Below are positions 1 through 11,740 of a DNA stretch of 64,000 nt, piece by piece (positions within the stretch are counted from its first letter, which is position 1; each line of letters starts with the position of its first letter). The position numbers were made by a program, and so were the translations under genes. Source of the stretch: Bromus sterilis (taxonomy: Eukaryota; Streptophyta; Magnoliopsida; Poales; Poaceae); assembly GCA_950022295.1 (NCBI GenBank), contig OX465598.1, positions 90,000,001 through 90,064,000 of the forward strand, in the 5' to 3' direction. The notes beneath the pieces were generated by a model. That model had not been told where the DNA came from. It made no database searches and saw only the letters and a list, made by a program, of their open reading frames with translations.

Positions 1-1629
1 AAATAATATTGAGTTACATATAGGATGGCTCACGTCCCGTGAAATAAATTGGTTATTTCATATTCTCGACAAACTGGAGAGTAATTGAGAATAATGTAAT
101 GGGCATAAGGCATTATTTGGTTATGACCAAAGTTCAATGGTGATTGACCACGGAAACGTAGGAATGCTTTAATCAATAAAATATTTCATTTACACTACGA
201 TGGACCATAGCTTGAAATTGCATCTCAGTCACATTTGGGATTTGAAAGAGAATTGCAATGGGCATGACGGAGGTTATTTCGTTAAAAGGATGGACTATAG
301 TACCTCAAGACAGGAACCCTCAACCTTGATTTGATCAAGTGATTTTGTGATGACCAAAATATTGAGTGGGCCTGCAGTTTCGTGAAACGGAGTGGGAGCT
401 TTGAAGACTTCCCGGAAACTTGGAATGCAGAGGGCATTTTCTGAGTGGGAGCTTTGGAAGCATTGTCATTATGTGAGACATAGTGAACAATAAAATGGCT
501 TGATGAAAGCTGAACCACAAATATATGAGTATATGATGGATATATTTGAGTGGGAGCATGATCATTGTCTCAAACATATATGCATTGGTATGTGTGAAGA
601 ATGATCTCATATGTATATATATGGATATGCATTAATTGTGTATATAGAGAATCGTATTATATACATATGTGCATTATGATATATATAGAGCATAAGGCAA
701 ATAAAATACAAGATTGCAAGAATCTTCTTTTATGTGAAATACCAACACATTACACGTTGAAATCTATATGAGTAGATTAAGATACGGATAATGAAACGAA
801 GTGAAGGTTGGAATAATCTTCTAAGACAAGAAACATGTTCTTGTGGCTAGAAATTATATAATGGATGAAATCCAAATATCACAAGCAATGTCTTGATGGA
901 AGAATAGAGATGCACCATGTACTAGACATGTGATCTTATATGTTCTTGACATATGATTCTACCATATAACATGCATTGTGAATCCAACAACAGAATGACT
1001 CAAAAGTTCTTGGAAGAAGAACAGATTCCGATGTGCTTTAGGAGTAAAACACAAAATCTGAATAAAGTCCATGCATTCAGTATATGAGGAATACTGAGGA
1101 CTATTCTCTAAAATATAGAAAGGATAATAGACTTGAGTGTAATGCAAGATTACAATTGCAAGCCATATTATGGGTCTATATGGAATTAGAGACATCACCA
1201 AAGACATGAAAGAAATGTGAGCAAAATTCACGTCACTACAAACATAATACTACTTAAGAAAGTAGACGTATGGATAAAAGTTTAGCGTTAGAAGTATTGG
1301 ACTTCTGGTTGAGTGTATTTCCCAGTATTTATATGACTAAGGATGAGTCTTCTAAAGACTGAACCAAGAGATCATTGGAGGATACTGTGAAATAATAGTC
1401 TCACTCTCCCGCGAAACTTATATCCAACCATTATATGATAATGAGTGGTATGTCAAAAGAGCTTTTGACCTGTACCAGTTGCAAAGTAAACATACGAATC
1501 TGAATTGGTGCAGTTCGTTGACGAAACCTCTTCCATGAGCATGCATGATCAATGAACACTTATGTGATAAGATGATTATGATCGGAAAAATGCGGCTAGA
1601 TTATTAGCACTCTAGTGCAAGTGGGAGAC
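1..1629 (+). mobile_element. 3' internal part of a Copia LTR retrotransposon
   Basis: This stretch lies immediately upstream of a Copia-type 3' LTR and ends in a polypurine tract, AAGTGGGAGAC (1619-1629), which primes plus-strand DNA synthesis. The 5' LTR and gag-pol must lie left of the window. I see no long frame and no integrase, reverse transcriptase or RNase H motif here, so this is either a long 3' untranslated region or heavily decayed coding sequence. The motif GAGTGGGAGC, resembling the polypurine tract, occurs at 390-399, 443-452 and 548-557. Positions 600-690 are very AT-rich. Assignment rests on the adjoining LTR rather than on this sequence itself. Confidence 0.7.
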
Positions 1630-3404
1630 TGTTGGATATATGCTCTAGAGGAAAATAATATATGATTATTCCAATATATCTAAGCAAGTTCATAACCAGT
1701 TTAATACCGTGCTAGAACTGTATCAGTGAAACAATGATACATGTGTGGTATAGAAACCCCCAGAGTTCCTAGTTAGCCTCTACATCGATAAATAGTTCGT
1801 GGTCAACATGATGGTCGTGGTTTCGCGATCATGGACAATTAAGTCTCTTGACTATGAGATCACCTCACTGGTTAAGTGACGTGATGAACATTACCCAAAG
1901 TAAGCATTACATCATGATCAAATCTTGTGAAGGTTCAGTGTTGTAATTACAGAACGTGGTAGACCGTTCCTTTGACCGTGAGTACGTGCATAATTGCTAT
2001 CTTCCCGGATGCTTTGACCTACATCCCACCACCTGACTGAAATATGCGGGTCATAACGGTTGTATCTTGGGTATTCCGTGGAGATATGTTGAGGAGTATT
2101 GTTACAAGAGCGGGATTTGTCAATCCATATAATGGATAGATACTCGGGGCCCACTCGGTGAGATTCCATCCATAAAGCTGCAGCGTGTGACTAGGTCACG
2201 GGGATGAATATCACAGGAATGAGTGAATGAGGATTAGTTCAGAACGAGATTGAACCAGACATAGGATGTCATTGATCGAATCTCGGAACAATCCAGTATC
2301 ACTGACAAAGGGAATGCTATACGGTGTAAGGTCCAATCGGTGTTTGATATCCGGAATGCACAGGGGTCATTATGGGCATCCAGGTCCCGCTGATGATCAT
2401 TGACCGTAGCCTCATCTCGGTCATGACTGGAGTGTTCTCGGACCGTAGGGTAAAACACTTAAGGGCTCGATGAAATCAGAGACTTTTTCGGAACCATCGG
2501 AGTAACCAGAGAATAAAGGAAACAACATCGGAGAAGTACCGTGTTGAACCGAACAAGTTCGGAGTGAACCGGAAGGTGTTCCGGAGCACCGGGAGATGGA
2601 ATATTATGTTTTAGTTATTAATTAATTGAATTAATAATTAAAATCATTTTATTTATAATTAATATGTGCAATGGGCCTTAGTGGAGAAAAAGGCCCATTA
2701 GGGGAAGAAATAAAAGGGAAAAAGAAAAAGAAAAAAAGGGAGTGGGGGGGGGGGGGAGGCGCCATGGGCCCTAGGGCCCATGAGGGTGGCGCCCCCTCTC
2801 CCCCCTTGGCCGGCGCCCCCCCCTAGCATGTGGGATAGTCCCACATTGCTAAGGGAGGGGGGTTGACTCCCTCCCCTACCCCTATATAAAGAGGGCCATG
2901 GTGCACATATTTAATTAAGCCAAATACACAATAAATCGGATTAAATTAGTATTTACTCCGAATTGAGATCGGTTTTCTCCGGTCTTCTCCCCTCCCTTGT
3001 CTCTTTCACGGTGGGCTCCCTAGTTGGAGCCTATAGTGGAATTGAGGCTTCTCTGCTAGAATCGGAGGCCGTCGTGCTGCCGAAGCTCCGTCCGAAGGTC
3101 TGCTTCCGCCACCTTCGTTGGATCGGAGAACGGAGGTCGTCATCGAGTCTCGTACGTGTGCGAGTACTACGAGGTGCTACACGTGTGGCACTACACCCAT
3201 CCGGGTGCTCAACACAGCCAGAGGGCTGTGAAACTTGATCGGCTACATCAACCATGTTTGCGGGAAAGTTTCCCGCGCAACGGACTACACCCCGAGGTAT
3301 GTTATTTCCGCACTCCTTTCCGTTACGGTAATACGGCTAGCTAGATCTTGGGTTATGGGAACGCTAGTTAGAAAAATTTGTGTTTTCTGCTGCGAACCCC
3401 AACA
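1630..3404 (+). repeat. 3' LTR of the Copia element (BARE/Angela-like)
   Basis: The LTR begins TGTTGG directly after the polypurine tract and ends CCAACA, a perfect 6 bp terminal inverted repeat, giving 1775 bp. Its first bases (TGTTGGATATATGCTCTAGAGG pattern, 1630 onward) and its length resemble the BARE-1/Angela/WIS group of Triticeae Copia elements; that family link is from memory of the group and the sequence is diverged from it. A TATA box sits at 2883-2890, preceded by a GC-rich block with a long G run near 2746. An AATAAA lies at 2930-2935. The flanking target duplication cannot be checked because the 5' end is outside the window. Confidence 0.85.
2883..2890 (+). promoter_or_regulatory. 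TATA box of the Copia LTR
   Basis: TATATAAA about 520 bp before the LTR end, after a GC-rich block, in the position expected for the LTR promoter. An AATAAA 40 bp downstream may serve polyadenylation of transcripts ending in this LTR. Confidence 0.6.
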
Positions 3405-3475
3405 AAGGGGTGAATTGTTCAATAGGGGTTCCTCGTGCAAGGCCTCGGTCCTCCCCTTATATAGGCATGGGGTAC

Positions 3476-4759
3476 TGAAATGTGCATTTAGTCCTAAATG
3501 GTGTTTTGGTATTATGACGATGTGGTTAGTGGGACTAATGACGGGTGTTAAAAGATGTATCTCAGGTCACTGGTCTCGTGTAGGGTTATTAATTTTGGAG
3601 GATGATTGTCCCCGCTACAAAAATATAAAAGGTGTGGTTCTCCGGCGGCTCAAAGGATTTATTTCGGTTTGATTTGAGTCGTAGGAAAACCGCACTATCA
3701 AGAGGGGTCAACGAGGTTCGAGTATGCACTAGTAGAAAACGAGGTTGAGTCGTGGGAACACAATTTTCCATTGCCATTGCCACTCACTATACCATCCTGG
3801 AGGTTGAGTATTTATATGTGCATAGATCTTCACAGAAAATATCCCCATGTTCAAATCACTGGTATCCACCTGCACACGGCCTCTGTACCATGCGCACGGC
3901 CCCTCGGGCCCGTGCACACGGGGTATGCAGGGTTTTGAACATTGGGTGAGATTTTCCGCTGATAGGCTCGTGCACACGGGTCCCTGACCAGTGCACTAGG
4001 AGTTGGTGAGACATTGATTGTACTCCCCATGCACACGGGCACTTACCCCGTGCACACGGGGACCAACGGTCAGATCTAGTCCAGCCATCCCCAAGTTCTA
4101 TAAATACCCTTCTTCTTCCTCAAACCCTAACCCTTCTTCCCCTTGCTTGAGCTCCATTGTTGGAAACAGCATTTTTCTCAATACTCTCAAGTCCTCCACC
4201 CAAACTTGTTGATCTTTTGGGATTTGAGAGAGTAAGGCCCGATCTACACTCCCACCAAACCGATTTGCGTTCCCCGCAGGATTTCTTCACCGTTGACTTG
4301 TTACTCTTGGAGCTTTGGCTCCTAGGCGACTAGGTGTCCGTCCCGAAAGCTTCCTTGCTTGTGGTGTGCTATGGGAAGTTTCTAAAGGTGTGGTGGTCGC
4401 CTTCGAGACCAACCTTGAGTGAATCGAGGCTCAAGGACTGAGCACCGCTCCAACAGAGATTAGCACTCCATCAAAAGAGTGTGAACGTCGGAAGAAAAAT
4501 CATCTTGTCTCCGTGTCACTTGTGGTTTAACCTTCTCACATCTTTATTTGTACTATCTTCATTTGCTTGTTGGCTTGCTATTGTAATTGTTACCTAACAT
4601 TTGACTTTGAGCTTGCTTTCCACATAAGGTTGTTCATCTAGTGCTCATATAGAGAATCTCTTTTATCCGCTTAACCCTAAAACAATGTAATTAAGTTTAA
4701 ATTTGTTAGTCACTTATTCACTCTCCCCCTCCCTCTAGTTGATCATATCGATCCTTTCA
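3476..4759 (+). repeat. Solo LTR with GGTAC target-site duplication
   Basis: A 1284 bp unit starts TGAAA and ends TTTCA, so it has TG...CA ends within a 5 bp inverted repeat. It is flanked on both sides by GGTAC (3471-3475 and 4760-4764). There is no primer-binding site after the right end and no coding sequence, so this is a solo LTR left by recombination between two LTRs of one element. A TATA box (TATAAATA, 4099-4106) is followed by a CT-rich leader containing a telo-box-like AAACCCTAACCC (4122-4133). The promoter region carries several degenerate repeats of the motif GTGCACACGG (about 3870-4065). The superfamily is not certain; a SIRE-like Copia origin is my best guess from the layout. 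Confidence 0.75.
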
Positions 4760-4764
4760 GGTAC

Positions 4765-6084
4765 AACAATGGGTCAATGGCCATGCATATGTACATGGGA
4801 TACAATTGACGTCGGAATGATAGGTCGTGCGTGCCATGCCGGGCACATCAAGATGAAGTGGCAACAATGTTATATTAGACACAACATTTTGTGAGATCCC
4901 AGAAAAATTTCTACGTACCAGAAGAAAATTCTCTAATTGTCAGAATAATCTTTTATTGCATTAGAAAATAATACACTATTAGACACATTGTCTTATTGGA
5001 CCCATGCACACTTTAACTACATGTGAAATGGAATTTTATTAAATAAAGATTTCACAAATAAGAGAGTATAAAAGCAGGGAGAATGATCATCTTTGAGTGA
5101 TTTTGGGATGCAGTCAATCACAGGGAGCAAATTAAAGTCGAGAAAGAAACTACCTACTCATAAACACATGTTCTCAACTTAAAATAAATCTCACAAAACC
5201 AGGACATATGTTTTAAGTAGTACTGAACCACAAGCCAAGAAATCAATCTCAGAGTGGTAAGATGGTCTGCTGGAACGTTAGAGATCGATAGTGTGGCTGC
5301 CTACATTTTATGGGGAGAACTCAAGCGGTCCTTTGCAAATTGCAATGATAAATGGTGTAATTCACAACCGTTTCAGGTATTGTTTTAGTTTCGCTACAAA
5401 AATGCTCTATTGAAGTTTATTTTTCCAATTTCTTCTGAGGAGCATACTTCACCATTTTAGACACGGGAAATTGGTAATACTGACAGTTACAAACATAGAT
5501 CAGATAAACTGACGCTTATTTTTTCCCATGTTCTTCAAAAGATCATCGAGACTGCATGAAGGGACTCTAGTACGCTTCAAATTGACTTATGCACACGTCG
5601 AGCTCTTCAGGCAAACTTTTTGTTACCCAGATTTGAGAAAATACAAAGCATCTGGGGTACAAAGCCCAACTTACTCTAAGAAACAGAGAAAGCATCACGG
5701 GATCCCCTTAAAACAAGTAAAACTACCGCATCATTATCCACACAGAGAGACATAATCAGGCACACAAGTTACATGTGGACACTCATCCGTTTCAGCCTCG
5801 TTCGTTCATCAGCCCCGTGTTCCTGCCACTGAACTTTGCCCCATAGCTGGATAAACGGAAGTAATTTAAAGCAGAGCAACGTCGAACGATTTTGCTGAAT
5901 CTGCATTCAAAACTAATGCCATTCTTTGCTGAATTTGCGTTCAAAACTAGTTTCAGCAAGAAAAGGTGCACCTCTGAATCCCAAGTTTCTTGCCGTCTAA
6001 CCAACAAACTGAAAGCGAACTCATGCACAACATTGAGCAAACATAGACTGAACCCATATCTGAAGATTTAATGCTTGATTTGGT
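4765..6084. other. Low-repeat stretch downstream of the U2 gene, no gene recognised
   Basis: About 1.3 kb that I cannot match to any LTR, MITE or coding family. Frames are short and show no recognisable domain. A near-duplicate of about 20 bp occurs at roughly 5893-5912 and 5930-5949. Because the U2 gene is transcribed leftward, this is its 3' flank. The sequence left of the solo LTR (3405-3475) is the continuation of this stretch if the solo LTR is removed. Confidence 0.4.
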
Positions 6085-6280
6085 TGGGGTGCGCCAGACC
6101 AGGGCAGCAGTGCAACGCCCAGGCAACGCGCATGGGCCCCAATAGCAAGCTACTGTGGTGGGCCCACCCCCAAGAAAAATAAATTTAATATCGTTGTGGA
6201 CATGTAGTCCACATATCAGATATTAAACTGATAAGAACAGATACTACACTTGATCTTAGCCAAAAGGCCGAGAAATGTAT
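6085..6280 (-). ncRNA. U2: U2 spliceosomal snRNA gene
   Basis: U2 snRNA pairs with the intron branch point in the U2 snRNP. Read on the minus strand, the RNA begins at 6280 and runs about 196 nt, the usual plant U2 length. Conserved landmarks are visible: the 5' block ending CTCGGCCTTTTGGC, the branch-point recognition sequence GTAGTA (6242-6247), the stem-loop IIa/IIb region, and the Sm-site region ATTTTTCTTGG (6170-6180). The 3' half can form stem-loops III and IV and ends in GCGCACCCC. Promoter elements lie upstream at correct spacing (separate entry). The 3' end is estimated to within 2-3 nt. A loose match to the plant 3' box follows on the minus strand. Nothing in the RNA looks damaged, so a functional gene is likely, though expression cannot be judged. 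It sits between a solo LTR and a Cassandra LTR. Confidence 0.93.
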
Positions 6281-6305
6281 GAGTTTCCTGGCTGCGCCGG
6301 GTCTC

Positions 6306-6357
6306 CTTTTATAGCCGCCCCTCCTCTGCGCTGCTTCCTCCGTCCGTGGTGTGGGAC
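6306..6357 (-). promoter_or_regulatory. U2 snRNA promoter: USE and TATA box
   Basis: On the minus strand a TATA box (CTATAAAAG, 6306-6314) lies about 26-34 bp upstream of the U2 start. The upstream sequence element GTCCCACACCA (6347-6357) matches the plant consensus RTCCCACATCG at 9 of 11 positions. The gap between them is 32 bp. In plants a USE-TATA spacing of about 33-34 bp specifies RNA polymerase II snRNA genes, while about 23-24 bp specifies polymerase III, so this promoter has the polymerase II layout expected for U2. Confidence 0.85.
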
Positions 6358-6562
6358 TAAACACTGCGCCTCCTTCCTCTCTTTTGCCGTCCCGTGTGTC
6401 ATGCCCCTGTACGTGGCTGCTAGTTTGGGCCCAAACTGAGAGGCCGTGGCGGGCCTTGTGGAGTTGTGGCGTAGTACTTTTTTTTCGTTTTTCTTCGTTA
6501 TTACCCTGCCCAATTTCATCACTTGTGCCTTCCTTTTTCTTGATTAGCAGTTTGAAATTATA

Positions 6563-6616
6563 TGTTACAGACTGTCCTCACAAACCAACACTAGTCTTTT
6601 CTGCACACTTTGTCCT
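6563..6616 (-). repeat. Cassandra-type LTR, 3' end part (split by element A)
   Basis: Read on the minus strand this is the last 54 bp of a short LTR whose other part lies at 14677-14845. Its plus-strand edge is TGTTACA. The last five bases, GTCCT, are duplicated at 14672-14676 by the insertion of the Athila-like element A. Joined across A the LTR is about 223 bp with TGTAA...TAACA ends on the minus strand. No target duplication of the Cassandra LTR itself is seen (TTATA on the left, CGCCA on the right). Confidence 0.7.
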
Positions 6617-8001
6617 TGATACGTCTCAAACGTATCTACTTTTCCAAACACTTTTGCTATTGTTTTGCCCTCATTCTTGCATGAATTGGATGAAACTAAC
6701 CCGGACTAACACTGTTTTCAGCAGAGCTACCTGTATGGTTTTATTGTGCGCAGGAAAATGGATTTTTGGACGTCTCAGAAAATTCCCAGAAAAATACCAG
6801 AAAATCCACGCACCCGAAGGAGCCAGAAGCCAGAAGTGGGACCAGAGGGCAGCCAAGGGGGCCCCAGGCGCCCCCTAGAGCGGCCAGGGGTGGGGCCGCG
6901 CCCTCTGGCCGCCTGGGGGCCTCCCCCCTCTGGTGCCCTACCGAGGCTCCTATTTATTCCCTTGACGGAGAAACCCCGAAACAGAAGTAATTTTCCCAAT
7001 TCTCGCCGCGGAGCCGCCGCCATCCTCTGTTCTTCTCCGGGAGGGCTAATCTGGAGGCTGTTTTGGCCTCCGGAGAGGGGAGATCATCGCCATCGTCATC
7101 ATCATCGCCACTCCATCCTCCCTCCATGACTTCTCCATCCATGTGTGAGTAATTCCCTACTGTAGGCAAAGGGGATGGTAGGGATTGGATGAGTTAGATC
7201 ATGTAATAGTGTATCAGATTGTTGGGGGCATGTTGCCTATCATCTAGATTGTTGTTTATCATCTTTGCTTCAACTTGTTGCTCTTAATGCTTATCACTTT
7301 GGGCCCGAGTGCCATGATTTCAGATCTGAACCCTTTGTGTTTTCATGAATATATTTGTGTTCTTGATCCTATCTATGAGTTGTATGCACCTGTTATGGTC
7401 CGGAACCAGCGACCCCAAAGGTGACAGCTTGGGACACCAAAGGGAATGGACTATAATTTGAGGATTCCATGTACCCATTGATTGTTAATGCTTTGTTCCG
7501 ATGCTCTTTGACAGGAGCACCTTAATCTCCATAAGTTCCTTTTGGCCCCGTTCGTAGAGGGATGGTAGGACAAAAGATGTTGTGCAAGCACGTACAACTA
7601 CCTTTGGGATACATGCATGATGTTTGATTTATGCCTAGATGATCTATGCTTTTCTGTGTGCCTTGCCCCAAGTTAAATACATGATGTGTCTTATCCATGC
7701 AGCGCCCAACCATCCAGCTCCCTAGCCTATAGTGTTTTCAATTCTGCTAGTTACTAGTTGTTTACTTTCGCTGTTTTACTATTACCGTTTCACCACCACT
7801 ATTACCGTTGCTATCATCACTTCCATATCACAGTTGCTATTAATATTTTGTTGCAAGTAAGTGTATCTCAGGTGCGGTGGAATTGACAACTCCACTGTTA
7901 AAGCTTGTGGATATTCTTTGGCTCCCCTTGAGTCGAATCTATAAATTGGGTTATTCTTACCTGCGAAGACTATCTCGATCCCCCGAAGTTGTGGGTTATC
8001 A
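6617..8001 (+). repeat. 5' LTR of element A
   Basis: 1385 bp, from TGATACGTCTC to GTTATCA. A GC-rich block (about 6850-6940) is followed by the TATA-like TATTTATT (6951-6958). Compared with the 3' LTR it lacks the 1.1 kb insertion at the position equivalent to 13027; otherwise the two align throughout with scattered substitutions and small indels. Confidence 0.9.
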
Positions 8002-8012
8002 AGCCTGTTTTC

Positions 8013-8030
8013 TGGTGCCGTTGCCGGGGA
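8013..8030 (+). other. Primer-binding site of element A (tRNA-Asp type)
   Basis: TGGTGCCGTTGCCGGGGA, 11 bp after the 5' LTR, where minus-strand synthesis starts. It differs by one base from TGGCGCCGTTGCCGGGGA, typical of Athila-type elements and present unchanged in element G (61057-61074). Confidence 0.8.
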
Positions 8031-8087
8031 GCATAGCTTTATTCACAAGTCTACCTGAAGTATTTTACATGCTGTAATTTATCTGCT

Positions 8088-10725
8088 ATGGGTAAGAATG
8101 AAGACCCCAAGGTCCCGATCTTACCATCCCGTACAAGAAAATGTACTGTTCTGAACACTAGTGCTACACTTGATTCACCTTCAGTTATGAGTAAGTTTGC
8201 TTCACCTCCACCACCTGATGCCTCTACTGAATCTGTTACTATGTCCGATACTTTTGATGATGCTTCTACTACTCTTGATGATATTGGTTCACTTAGTCAC
8301 GCTCTTGAGAAACAGATCGCTGCTGTAAAAAAATCTGGAATTGAAATTGCTGACACTTGCTATCCTTTTGATGGAACTTACACTTATCACGATTTGAGTA
8401 AACTCAAGGAGAGACTCCTTGATGATGATTATATTATACTTGATGATGATTTATGCAGGGAGCTAACAGATTTTGACGACTCTGACCCTGATGCTATTAA
8501 GAAGCTTCTCGAAAAACACTTCCTAAAGAACAAGAACGTTCCTGATCCTACTTTTACTACGTCTCCTATATGCATCAACGATCCTGATTATAATTTCTCT
8601 GTTGATCTTTCACTTATATCTATGGTTGAAGCTGACCCCTTTTATGGCAGAGAAAATGATGATGCTATTGCACACCTGACCAAACTCTCTGAGTTAGGTG
8701 GCTTGTTTACTACAGATGAAAAGATATGAAACTTCTATGTTACTAAGCTTCTTCCTTTCTCTTTAAAGGAAGGTACTAAAGCGTGGTATGATGCACTACC
8801 ATGTGGTTCCATTAGGAGTCCTCAAGACTTAGCTCACTCTTTTGTTGATAAGTATTTTTCCTGCTCATATGCAACATGCTGCTTTACGAAGAATTTATAA
8901 CTTTACACAGTTGTAGGATGAGAACCTCCCTAAAGCTTGGGGGAGGTATTGCAGTCTGATCCAGGATAGACCGGGACATGTAGTCCCTAAGAATGAATTA
9001 ATTGATATATTTTATGCTGGTCTAACTGATGAATCTAGATCCTATTTGGACAGTTGTGCTGGTTGTGTTTTCAGGAAAAAAACACCGGACGACGCAGAAG
9101 AATTAATGGGCAAGATTGCCAAGAACCACGAAGATTGGTCCGTCCCTGAACCACCTCCACCACCAAAGAAAAGGGGCATGCTTGTCCTAAGCCCCGAAGA
9201 CATGCAGGAAGCTAAGAAGTCTATTAAAGAGAAGGGTATTAAAACTAAAGACGTGAAGAATCTACCCCTCATTGAGAAGTTGTGTCAGCCTACCACTCAC
9301 CCTCCTATGGTAGAGGTACACTCTCTTTTAGATTTCAATGCAAGTGACATTCCTCATGGTAAGCCTCCTGATCAATGTTTAGATGAGCTTGATAATTTCA
9401 TTATGAAGCAAAATCACTTTAATGAGAGGATACAAAGTCAGTTGCATGATAATTCCCTTGCTATCAAAAGTTTGCTTGATGTTCTAGGTAGAACAGTTAA
9501 TGATGTTAAATGTCTTGTGGAGCATTTTCATATGGTTCAAACTCAGCTTGATCAAATTTCTAATGTGCAAAAATATTTGCTTGCTAATAATGCCAAACAA
9601 GATATACAGGCCTTCGGGATTAAAACCCGAGGGGGAACTAGCACTCAAGATCCTCTCTATCCGGAGGGGCATCCTAAGAGGATCGAGCAAGATTCTCAAA
9701 TACAGGAAGAAGAAATTGTTAGCTCTCCGAAGAACAAGAAGAAGAAGCACAAAGAAGCTGACAATTCCAATGATCCAAATAGCATATCTACCTGCGATGC
9801 TGAGACTGAAGATGGTGCTGAGCCTGAAAAGGATGGTGAAAAGAATGATCCACCCGAGGTTCGATAAGAAGAAGCACCCGACAAACGGAAGAAATACACT
9901 AGAGAAGATTTTATCGCAAGAAGACATGGGAAGGAACGAGAACCATGGGTACAAAAACCCATGCCCTTTCCAGGTAAGTCTCTCAAAACTAAAGAAGAAG
10001 AGCATTACAATAAGTTTTGTGAGTGGATGAAACCTCTTTTTCTTCAAATTCCTTTGACTGATGCTATTAAGTTACCTCCTTATTCGAAATATATGAAAGA
10101 TATTGTTACTAATAAAAGAAAAGTTCCTAATGAAGTAATATCTACTATGCTTGCTAACTACTCTTTTAGTGGCAAGATTCCTGAGAAGCTGGGCGATCCA
10201 GGTATACCCACCATTCCTTGTTCCATAAAGAAGAATTATGTCAGGACTGCTTTATGTGATCTTGGAGCAGGAGTGAGTGTTATGCCCTTTTATATTTACA
10301 AGAGACTATGTTTAGAAAAACTAATCCCTACAGATATCTCTCTTTAGATGGCTGACAAGTCAATAGCTGTTCGCATAGGTATTTGTGAGTATGTTCCCGT
10401 TGAAGTTGCTAATTGTTTAATCCTTACTGATTTTGTTGTGCTTGACATGCCCAAGGATGGGAGCATGTCTATTATTCTTGGTAGACCTTTTCTTAACACC
10501 GCAGGTGCTATTATTGGTTGCAATAAAGGAAAAGTTACTTTCAATGTGAATGATAAAGAGCACACGGTGTATTTTCCGAAGAAGATTGACAAAAGGCATG
10601 GCCTTAACTCAATAGAGAACATCGAGACCGTGAAGATTGGAGAATGGGATTGTCCTCTACATGTGCACCACAAATATAAAACCATCATGGTGGGGACAAT
10701 GTCCATTAAAGTAAAGGTGCAATGA
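8088..10725 (+). pseudogene. gag: gag-protease remains of element A
   Basis: An acidic N-terminal gag frame of 213 codons opens at 8088 and stops at 8729. The following 300 bp keep the gag-core motif KAWYDALP in frames broken by stops and shifts. Frame 1 then carries the C-terminal gag from 9046 to a TAA at 9865-9867, and on to a retropepsin-like protease with LGAGVSVMP (expected D-[ST]-G-A site altered to LGAG) near 10260-10290 and the flap-side motif ILGRPFL near 10470. A TAG at 10345-10347 cuts the protease. Coding ends at 10725 with no polymerase domains. The gag would form the virus-like particle and the protease would process it. Multiple stops and a frameshift make it inactive. Confidence 0.82.
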
Positions 10726-11503
10726 TCACTTCATGAGAGGTGAGGCTTTTTGCTCTATATATCGCCGGTTTGTTGGTAAGACTTGATCAACCTTGTTGGT
10801 AAGCATGTTTTATATAAGTAAAAAGTGGAGCTTGTTATGTTTTCATTTGCCTTAGCTTTTGTTCTCCTTGTTGTACCAAGTTTATATGTTTTTGAAACTT
10901 CACAAATCTAAGCACTGCTTCAAGTTTTCAGAAAGTTTCGCAGCTTTTTGAACTTCGAAAAAAATTCAACAGTGAAGTTGTCAGAAAAATTAGATTAAAA
11001 ATTTCCATGCCGGGAGTGATCCAGAGGCACATGGGGCTGACCAGGGGGGGCCACCAGTGGCCCAGGCGGCCAGCTGGCGCGGCCTGGCCTCTAGCCGCGC
11101 CCACAGGGCGCCTGGGGCCCGCAGCCCCCACCTCCAGGTATGTATTCTTCCTCCTCCTTCCTCTCTCTCCAAAAACACGAGTTCTGCTCCAGTTCTTGCG
11201 TTCTTGCTGTTCTTGGAGGCGATTTTCGATCTCTCTCTACAGCCCACCATTCGAGCTGATATTTTGAGCAAACACTCCCTGGTATGCAACTCCTTCACCC
11301 CTCCAATTAGATTTTTGATTGGTGGCTTCATTTGTGAGTATTTAGTAGCTCTTTGTGCTGTTCATATGACCTTGCATGCATGTGTAGAAATTTATTTTCC
11401 AAGTTTTGATGCAAGTTTATGCCTTAGTTAAGTGAGTAGAGTAGTTTGCCTCAACTCACTTTGTTTAAATCCTTGTTTTTGGTGAATTGTAAAAATTTCA
11501 GAA
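10726..11503 (+). other. Non-coding internal region of element A with GC-rich promoter-like block
   Basis: Between the gag-protease remains and a later short frame. A GC-rich block (about 11030-11140) ends in CCAGGTATGT, a good splice-donor match, and a CT-rich stretch follows up to CTCTACAG (near 11237-11244), a plausible acceptor. No domain-bearing frame is seen. It may be the leader of a spliced downstream message, which is an inference. Confidence 0.35.
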
Positions 11504-11740
11504 ATGAGTTTCTTTGGAAAAGCAAAGGGGTGGCTTGGAAAGAAGAAGCTCGAGCGCTCCGATTGAGTTACTAGAGTTGCAGCTTCACCCTCAGCAGTTA
11601 GGGTGAGCTACAATGAAGATCATGTGCCCCTGGAGTTGTTGGAAGACACAAATCCAGCATGCGCCATGATGTATCCGTGCGATGATTTCTTACAGCTGCC
11701 GGAATTAAGGAGGAATTTTATGGCCTTTGTGCCAATGTAG
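11504..11740 (+). pseudogene. Short frame with one stop in the 3' part of element A
   Basis: An ATG at 11504 opens a basic N-terminus (FGKAKGWLGKKKLER) and hits a TGA at 11564-11566. The same frame continues for 57 codons to a TAG at 11738-11740. Position after gag-protease and before the polypurine tract is where Athila-type elements carry an additional, envelope-like or unknown frame. I do not recognise the product. It is too short and interrupted to be functional. Confidence 0.4.

Noticed and set aside
3727..3740. CACTAGTAGAAAAC, resembling a CACTA transposon end
   Set aside because: It lies inside the well-defined solo LTR (3476-4759), and no partner inverted repeat or transposase was seen.
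4122..4133. Telomere-like AAACCCTAACCC
   Set aside because: A single copy just after a TATA box; a common telo-box promoter motif, not an interstitial telomere array.
7080..7115. CAT/ATC-rich short repeat in the A LTR
   Set aside because: Short, imperfect and present in both LTRs of A; ordinary low-complexity leader sequence.
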